A stretch of 64,000 nt of DNA from Pseudomonadales bacterium (GTDB taxonomy: Bacteria > Pseudomonadota > Gammaproteobacteria > Pseudomonadales > Pseudohongiellaceae), in NCBI GenBank assembly GCA_023268635.1, contig JALQUB010000062.1, forward strand, positions 1 through 64,000, in the 5' to 3' direction. The notes beneath the pieces are model-generated. The model worked only from the letters and a program-made list of their open reading frames with translations, was not told the DNA's origin and made no database searches. Positions 58,436-64,000 of this stretch are shown in pieces. The position numbers and the translations under genes were made by a program. Within the stretch, counting starts at the first letter, position 1; each line of letters opens with the position of its first letter.

Positions 58436-58460
58436 CCATGAAATCAAGAGTTAACCTGAT

Positions 58461-58694
58461 TTAGAGATTGGCGTTGATATAGTCGACGGCCAACTGAACT
58501 GTAGTGATTTTTTCCGCTTCTTCGTCAGGAATTTCGGTTTCAAATTCCTCTTCGAGAGCCATAACGAGCTCCACTGTGTCTAGCGAATCGGCACCTAGAT
58601 CATCCACGAAAGAAGCTGTTGCCTTCACTTCATCTTCTTTAACGCCTAGCTGTTCGCAGACGATTTTTTTTACGCGCTCTTCGATGCTACTCAT
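58461..58694 (-). CDS. acpP: Acyl carrier protein
   Basis: [23 protein letters not shown]...[21 protein letters not shown]. Confidence 0.97.
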   Translation of the reverse strand: MSSIEERVKKIVCEQLGVKEDEVKATASFVDDLGADSLDTVELVMALEEEFETEIPDEEAEKITTVQLAVDYINANL

Positions 58695-58728
58695 GTGTAA
58701 TATTAGCTCCTAAATCACTTTTGTTCGG

Positions 58729-58747
58729 TTTTAACGACTCGTTAAAA
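58729..58747 (-). promoter_or_regulatory. Hairpin in the acpP upstream/leader region
   Basis: TTTTAACG-ACT-CGTTAAAA perfect 8-bp inverted repeat about 35 nt upstream of acpP ATG. Confidence 0.4.
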
Positions 58748-58910
58748 GCCGCCTTTCCAACGTAATTCTTATTTGTCGATCCGCGGATCTGCTTTCTTAA
58801 ATTAGCTCGATCTGCTTAACAACGTAACGAACCATTTAAATTGGAGTGCAAGTTTACCCCTATTTGGAGTCGATGTAATGCCTAAATTTAAAATTCCAAT
58901 GCATTCAGAA

Positions 58911-58962
58911 TTCTAACAATAAACTCAAGAAGTTAGCGAGGTTTCACCGAGGCTTCCTGAGT
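58911..58962 (-). terminator. Candidate terminator downstream of fabG
   Basis: On - strand: ACTCAGGAAG...CTTCTTGAGT (one mismatch) followed by TTATTGTTAG. Confidence 0.4.
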
Positions 58963-58973
58963 CTTAAAAAGCA

Positions 58974-59717
58974 TTAATTCATATACATTCCGCCGTTAAC
59001 CTGCAGGGTCTCGCCGGTGATATACGCCCCTTTATCTGAGGCTAAAAATGCGACAACGCCCGCGATCTCTTCCGGCTGCCCTAATCGACCCAGCGGAATC
59101 TGATTTAGCAAGGCGCTCGCTTGTTGCTCCGGGAGTCCTTTAGTCATATCTGTCTCGATAAATCCAGGTGCGACGGCATTTACGGTAATTCCTCGTGAGC
59201 CGATCTCCTGAGCAAGCGCACGGGTAAATCCTTCAACGCCAGCCTTAGACGCAGCGTAGTTAGTTTGACCAGGATTGCCACTCGCACCGACGACAGAGCT
59301 GATATTAATAATTCGACCCCAGCGAGCCTTGGTCATGGCTTTCACCCCTGCTTTGCAAACACGGTACATACTGCCCAGGTTGGTATCAATGACCGAATCC
59401 CATTCGTCGCCCTTCATACGCATTAGCAGATTATCACGAGTGATACCGGCATTGTTCACGATGACAGCTGGGCTTGAATGATTTTCTGCCAAGGTCTCAA
59501 ATAGTCGAGTCACGGATTCATCATCGGAGACATCAGCAGCGAGTCCAATTCCATTTAAACCGGCCTCTTTTAAGTAGTCGGAGATGGATTTGGCGCCGTT
59601 TTCCGTCGTCGCGGTGCCTGCAACGAAATAGCCCGCTTGCGCCAATTCCATCGCTATGGCCTTGCCAATGCCACGGCTTGCGCCAGTCACCAATGCGAGG
59701 CGTGTTGATTCAGTCAT
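58974..59717 (-). CDS. fabG: 3-oxoacyl-ACP reductase
   Basis: LVTGASRGIGKAIA, NNAGITRDNLLMRM, SSVVGASGNPGQTNYAASKAGVEGF. Confidence 0.96.
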   Translation of the reverse strand: MTESTRLALVTGASRGIGKAIAMELAQAGYFVAGTATTENGAKSISDYLKEAGLNGIGLAADVSDDESVTRLFETLAENHSSPAVIVNNAGITRDNLLMRMKGDEWDSVIDTNLGSMYRVCKAGVKAMTKARWGRIINISSVVGASGNPGQTNYAASKAGVEGFTRALAQEIGSRGITVNAVAPGFIETDMTKGLPEQQASALLNQIPLGRLGQPEEIAGVVAFLASDKGAYITGETLQVNGGMYMN

Positions 59718-59729
59718 TCTCTCTTCTCC

Positions 59730-60656
59730 TTATCCAATTGCTGCTTGGAAGTCTTCCGGGTTTTCGCTGCCAGTGCATACTATTTCATCGTCGATACGTT
59801 TGATTAGGCCGCATAACACCTTTCCAGGGCCGATTTCTATTAGGCGTTTTACGCCTGAGTCAGAGATTGCCCTGACGCTCTCTACCCACTGAACAGGAAG
59901 ATAAAGCTGGCTAATTAGATTCTCTTTAAGCGTGTCGGGATCAGAGACCATGGCGGCAACAGCATTCTGTACAACCGGTATCACACAAGGAGAGAATTTT
60001 ATTGCTTCCAAATCTTGGGCTAGCTCTTCGGCAGCCGGTCTCATGAGATCGCAGTGTGAGGGAACGCTAACGTTTAGCGGCAATGCTCTTTTCGCCCCTG
60101 CTTCCTTGCAAGCGGCCATAGCACGCTCAACAGCAGAGGAGTTGCCTGCGATCACTGTTTGCCCAATGGAATTGAAATTGGCGGGCGAAACAACTTCTCC
60201 CTCTGCCACTTCCTCACATATCTCCAAGATTTTAGCTTCGTCGAGGCCTACGATTGCGGCCATTTTACCAACTCCTACAGGCACAGCATTCTGCATATAG
60301 AGCCCACGTCGATTGACCAAAGTAACCGCGTCTCTAAACTCTAGGGCTTCGGCACAAACCAACGCAGAATATTCACCGAGACTGTGGCCAGCGAAAACCC
60401 GGGGCTTCGCACCGCCAGCGGCTTGCCATGCGCGCCAAATGGCGACCGATGCAGTAAGCAAGATCGGTTGCGTGATATCTGTGCGATCTAGAAGATTTTC
60501 TCCATCAGTCTGGGAAATTTCCCAGAGATCGCGTTGCAAGACTTCGGAGGCTATATCAAATGTCTCTTTTATCTCAGGATATTGCTTCGCCAGATCATTC
60601 AGCATGCCGAGCTTCTGCGATCCTTGTCCTGGGAATACGAATCCGAAACCACTCAT
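59730..60656 (-). CDS. fabD: Malonyl CoA-acyl carrier protein transacylase
   Basis: FVFPGQGSQKLGML, FAGHSLGEYSALV; ATG at 60656 (MSGFGF) preferred. Confidence 0.95.
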   Translation of the reverse strand: MSGFGFVFPGQGSQKLGMLNDLAKQYPEIKETFDIASEVLQRDLWEISQTDGENLLDRTDITQPILLTASVAIWRAWQAAGGAKPRVFAGHSLGEYSALVCAEALEFRDAVTLVNRRGLYMQNAVPVGVGKMAAIVGLDEAKILEICEEVAEGEVVSPANFNSIGQTVIAGNSSAVERAMAACKEAGAKRALPLNVSVPSHCDLMRPAAEELAQDLEAIKFSPCVIPVVQNAVAAMVSDPDTLKENLISQLYLPVQWVESVRAISDSGVKRLIEIGPGKVLCGLIKRIDDEIVCTGSENPEDFQAAIG

Positions 60657-60680
60657 TTTATAGACACTCCTTGTAGTCAC

Positions 60681-61658
60681 TTAGTGATTGTATAAGACCG
60701 CCATAGCTTGGCGGATGAGTTCAGGAATATCGTCCCTCTGCTCAGTGTAGGCGAGATCAATGGCGCATCCAAAACCGAGCTCATCTGCATTACCATGACT
60801 TTTCACAATATTGCCCTGTAAACCGAGCAAACTAGCGCCGTTAAAGCGCTGTGGATTGAGTTCTTGAAGTTGTGCTTGTTGGCTCGCAGAGCTGGTACCG
60901 GCTATTTTAGCAATAACAGCATTTGCAGCGCCTGCGCCCGCTTTGATCAAGACATTGCCAACAAATCCGTCACAGACTATAACCTCTGCCTGGCCACTAA
61001 ATATCTGATTCGCCTCTATAAACCCTATGTAGTTTAGACTACTGCAGGCCTCTAATAATGCTGCGGTCGCGCGAACATCTTCAGTACCTTTGTGGGGTTC
61101 TTCGCCGACATTTAGCAGTGCTACCCGAGGCTTTGACGCGAACTGAACTTCTGCTAGCACACTGCCCATAATCGCGAACTGCAAGAGTTGCTGAGGGCTA
61201 CAGCTCAGATTCGCTCCGACATCGAGTAAAAGTGTATTAGAGCCACTAATTGGCAAGGTTGCGACAATGGCTGGTAGCTCAATGTTCGGGATTGTCTTTA
61301 ACAGATGACGGCCCAGAATTAGCAGCGCACCGGTGTTTCCGGCGCTGACAACGGCTGAGGCTCGGCCTTGCTTATGTAGTTCGACTGCTTGATAGAGAGA
61401 GCTAGTCCGGCCAGATCGGAGGATGCTCGCAGGCTTGTCAGTATCTAGGAAAGTACGCGGCGCATGGACGATCTCAACACGATCATTGAGATCGGCGTCA
61501 GTATTCGCCAGCGAGGCGTGGATAGTCTCTTCATCGCCTACCAAAATAGCCGACAGAGCGGGGTGGCGTCGCAGCGCGGAAAGAGTGGCGGGTACAGTCA
61601 GCTGTGGGCCGCCCTCTCCTCCCATTGCATCAATTGCAATGCACCTGCGGATACTCAA
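60681..61658 (-). CDS. plsX: Phosphate acyltransferase PlsX
   Basis: IAIDAMGGEGGP, VSAGNTGALLILG, NVGEEPHKGTE, VCDGFVGNVLIKAGAG. Confidence 0.95.
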   Translation of the reverse strand: MSIRRCIAIDAMGGEGGPQLTVPATLSALRRHPALSAILVGDEETIHASLANTDADLNDRVEIVHAPRTFLDTDKPASILRSGRTSSLYQAVELHKQGRASAVVSAGNTGALLILGRHLLKTIPNIELPAIVATLPISGSNTLLLDVGANLSCSPQQLLQFAIMGSVLAEVQFASKPRVALLNVGEEPHKGTEDVRATAALLEACSSLNYIGFIEANQIFSGQAEVIVCDGFVGNVLIKAGAGAANAVIAKIAGTSSASQQAQLQELNPQRFNGASLLGLQGNIVKSHGNADELGFGCAIDLAYTEQRDDIPELIRQAMAVLYNH

Positions 61659-61660
61659 TG

Positions 61661-61840
61661 TTACTCGGCGCCGAGGTCTAGTACCTTTTTGCCCTTGTAG
61701 AAGCCGTCTGCTGTGATGTGATGACGACGGTGGATCTCACCAGTAGTCTTGTCTGTAGACAGTGTTGGGCCTGTCAACGCATCGTGTGAACGGCGTTGGC
61801 CACGACGCGAACGCGTTACTTTACTCTTTTGAACAGCCAT
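61661..61840 (-). CDS. rpmF: 50S ribosomal protein L32 (absent from ORF track; below its length cutoff)
   Basis: Manual translation [59 protein letters not shown]. Confidence 0.96.
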   Translation of the reverse strand: MAVQKSKVTRSRRGQRRSHDALTGPTLSTDKTTGEIHRRHHITADGFYKGKKVLDLGAE

Positions 61841-61866
61841 GTCTTTCTCCTAATCTAAAGGCGTTG

Positions 61867-62421
61867 TCAGTCAGATGACCCTGACATCTTAAGTTCTTTC
61901 AAGATAGCAAACGCATTGGGTTCGCTCTTGTCCTGAGCTGCCGCTTTCGATGCTTCAGGCGCATCGAACTGGGTTTGGCTAGCCCCACATATTTCAATTT
62001 CATGGTATGCGGCCAGCGGCATTGAGAGCAGCAATTGCTCTTCGACTATCTGTACCGGATCTAGCTTAAACTCAGGCTCGATCCAAGGTTCTACATCGTC
62101 ATCAAGTTTAGAGGCTTTATCCTCATCACTCACTAGCGCTAGCCTTATGTCGTCTGCTATCGACAATTCTAAAGGCATCAAACAGCGTTGGCAGGCCACT
62201 GACACTTGTGCTCGCACCCAACCTTCGATCAAGCGTCTTCCACGATCATCGTTCGAGAACACAAGTTTTGCTTCTGCCTTAAAATTACCGTCGGCAAGCA
62301 TCAGAGCTAAGCGGGGCAATTTGTCTTTAGACAGCTCACCCCCAAAAATTCCCTTTTGAGAGAATACCTTACGAGTATCTACATAGTGAGGAAAAGGCGC
62401 TGAGTTGGTGCTATCCGACAT
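61867..62421 (-). CDS. yceD: YceD/DUF177 family protein
   Basis: VACQRCLMPLELSIADDIRLALVSDE, DPVQIVEEQLLLSMPLAAYHE; upstream of rpmF. Confidence 0.9.
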   Translation of the reverse strand: MSDSTNSAPFPHYVDTRKVFSQKGIFGGELSKDKLPRLALMLADGNFKAEAKLVFSNDDRGRRLIEGWVRAQVSVACQRCLMPLELSIADDIRLALVSDEDKASKLDDDVEPWIEPEFKLDPVQIVEEQLLLSMPLAAYHEIEICGASQTQFDAPEASKAAAQDKSEPNAFAILKELKMSGSSD

Positions 62422-62510
62422 AGGCGCGCAATAATAGGCGTCTCGCGCCGTTCTGTCAAAGTATTCCTGTGGCTAATTTTGTAAATTTACTGAGTATCTA
62501 TCTGTAAAAC

Positions 62511-63530
62511 CTAATGATTTTCCAGATTCGACAGGAGCTCAGCAAATTGCGAATCTAGCTCGGCGTAATATTGAACTCTGTCACCATCCGGGGCGGTGTC
62601 GAATGCGAGCACTTGTGCATGCAAACAAAGGCTGGGCGCACTGATTAGCCCCTGAGAATCTGATCTGGGCGTGTATTTAGTATCACCTACGATGGGATGG
62701 CCAGCGAATTGGCAGTGCACGCGAATTTGGTGAGTACGGCCAGTTTCAGGGAGCGCACGCATAAGAGTGGCTCGCTCATAGCGGCGCTCGACTTTAAACC
62801 GAGTCAATGCAGGCTTGCCCTCCTCTCTTACTCTCACGATCCTTTCACTCTCTCCGAGCGCGTCTTTGAGAAGCTTTGCGTCAACATGGTCAATATCGTC
62901 CGGCCATCGACCATGTACCAAGGCGAGATACTCCTTGTTGACCGTTTTCGAACGAAACTGATCCTGTGCAAACTTAAGGAATAAGGCATTTTTTGCGATC
63001 AATAAACAACCAGAGGTTTCCCTATCGAGCCTGTGAGCGAGTTCTGCTAGCCGTAATTCGGGAGAAATTTGTCGAACAGCTTCGATCAACCCCAAGCGAA
63101 TGCCGCTACCTCCATGGACTGGCATGCCGCTAGGCTTATTAATGACGATAAAATTATCGGTCTCGGCGATGATGAGTTCTAGCAGATGTGCACGCAAAGA
63201 ATCTGACAATTTCGCCGGAACGGATACATCGGCACCACTATACGGAGGAACCCTGACTAGCTCACCGGCCTTGAGTTTACGTTCAGGTTTACAGCGTTTT
63301 TTATCAATTCGGACATCCCCACGACGGATAATCCGATAGACATGTGTTCTAGGAACCCCTTTTAGTTCACGCATCAAGAAATTGTCGATGCGCTGGCCAG
63401 CATGCTCCGGACTCACTTCAACGAGTTGAACGCCGCTTCCACTTTTCGCATGCGCTAAGTCCGTGGACAGTCGGGACGGAGGCTCATGGCGGGAGGTATC
63501 GCGGAAGTTATCTTGTTTAGATTTTTCCAT
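62511..63530 (-). CDS. rluC: 23S rRNA pseudouridine synthase RluC
   Basis: S4-like N-terminus, VINKPSGMPVHGGSG, ELAHRLDRETSGCLLIAK, LPETGRTHQIRVHCQFAGHPIVGDTKY. Confidence 0.94.
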   Translation of the reverse strand: MEKSKQDNFRDTSRHEPPSRLSTDLAHAKSGSGVQLVEVSPEHAGQRIDNFLMRELKGVPRTHVYRIIRRGDVRIDKKRCKPERKLKAGELVRVPPYSGADVSVPAKLSDSLRAHLLELIIAETDNFIVINKPSGMPVHGGSGIRLGLIEAVRQISPELRLAELAHRLDRETSGCLLIAKNALFLKFAQDQFRSKTVNKEYLALVHGRWPDDIDHVDAKLLKDALGESERIVRVREEGKPALTRFKVERRYERATLMRALPETGRTHQIRVHCQFAGHPIVGDTKYTPRSDSQGLISAPSLCLHAQVLAFDTAPDGDRVQYYAELDSQFAELLSNLENH

Positions 63531-63660
63531 ATTTTGGGCTCGTTAATGGCGTCCTTCGTGGGGAAATGCCGATTTCTCATCACGAGGCTAGTTTACACGA
63601 AACTTAGTGCGACTTTGTTGTACAATCGCCGGCTACTTGATAGCTCAGCACGCGGATAAC

Positions 63661-64000
63661 ATGCAGACCTTAAAACGTACACTCAATGACCATATAGCCC
63701 AGGAGCTGGAGGCGATTACTGGCCTCGCCAGTGTTAATGCGAATGTAATCACTTCTTCCAAGCGCGAATTCGGCGACTATCAGGCCAACGGAGTAATGGC
63801 CTTAGCAAAACAGCTAGGTCGCAATCCTCGGGAGTTGGGGGCTGAACTCATAGCACGACTAGAGAGTGGCAAACTTCCCCTGGTTGAGCGCTATGAACTC
63901 GCTGGCCCTGGATTCATTAATATACATTTGTCATCTGAGGCGTTGAGCCAACGTGCCAATGAAATATTGGCATCCCCTGAGCTACTTATCGCCTCGACCG
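63661..64000 (+). CDS. argS: Arginine--tRNA ligase, N-terminal part (3' truncated by window)
   Basis: Manual translation MQTLKRTLNDHIAQELEAITGLAS...SSKREFGDYQANGVMALAKQLGRNPRELG...AGPGFINIHLS; open to window end. Confidence 0.9.
   Translation, partial: MQTLKRTLNDHIAQELEAITGLASVNANVITSSKREFGDYQANGVMALAKQLGRNPRELGAELIARLESGKLPLVERYELAGPGFINIHLSSEALSQRANEILASPELLIAST

Overview
The window is a gene-dense chromosomal segment from a gammaproteobacterium. Most of it is core genome, in an order resembling Pseudomonas and E. coli: comEC-exbB-exbD-lpxK-ycaR-kdsB-murB-uvrC-pgsA, tRNA-Gly/Cys/Leu, argD-msrA, cysB/cysH/thrH, roxA-purB-hflD-mnmA, moaCDE, cspD/clpSA/infA/bpt/aat/trxB/ftsK/lolA/crcB/serS/cysG/tusEBCD/BI-1/tRNA-Ser/prc, and holB-tmk-mltG-fabF-acpP-fabG-fabD-plsX-rpmF-yceD-rluC, ending in a partial argS. 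Two stretches look accessory: about 9.1-19.8 kb (hydrolases, transporters, a secreted TPR protein and a secreted epoxide hydrolase) and about 50.5-54.4 kb (an orphan tyrosine recombinase, a CBS-domain protein, an AlkB-like dioxygenase and an LhgO-like oxidase). I found no CRISPR array, rRNA, transposase, prophage module or recognisable defence system, and nothing that clearly qualifies as a new multi-gene system. The most interesting signals are small: a basic C-terminal tail of RluE encoded antisense to moaE; an attenuator-like terminator between acpP and fabF; several unexplained perfect hairpins (moaC leader, after the CBS gene, acpP leader); the orphan recombinase with a nearby triplicated TTAGGCT/AGCCTAA motif; and a TPR protein with clustered His/Cys motifs. 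All product calls come from reading the translations, without database searches.
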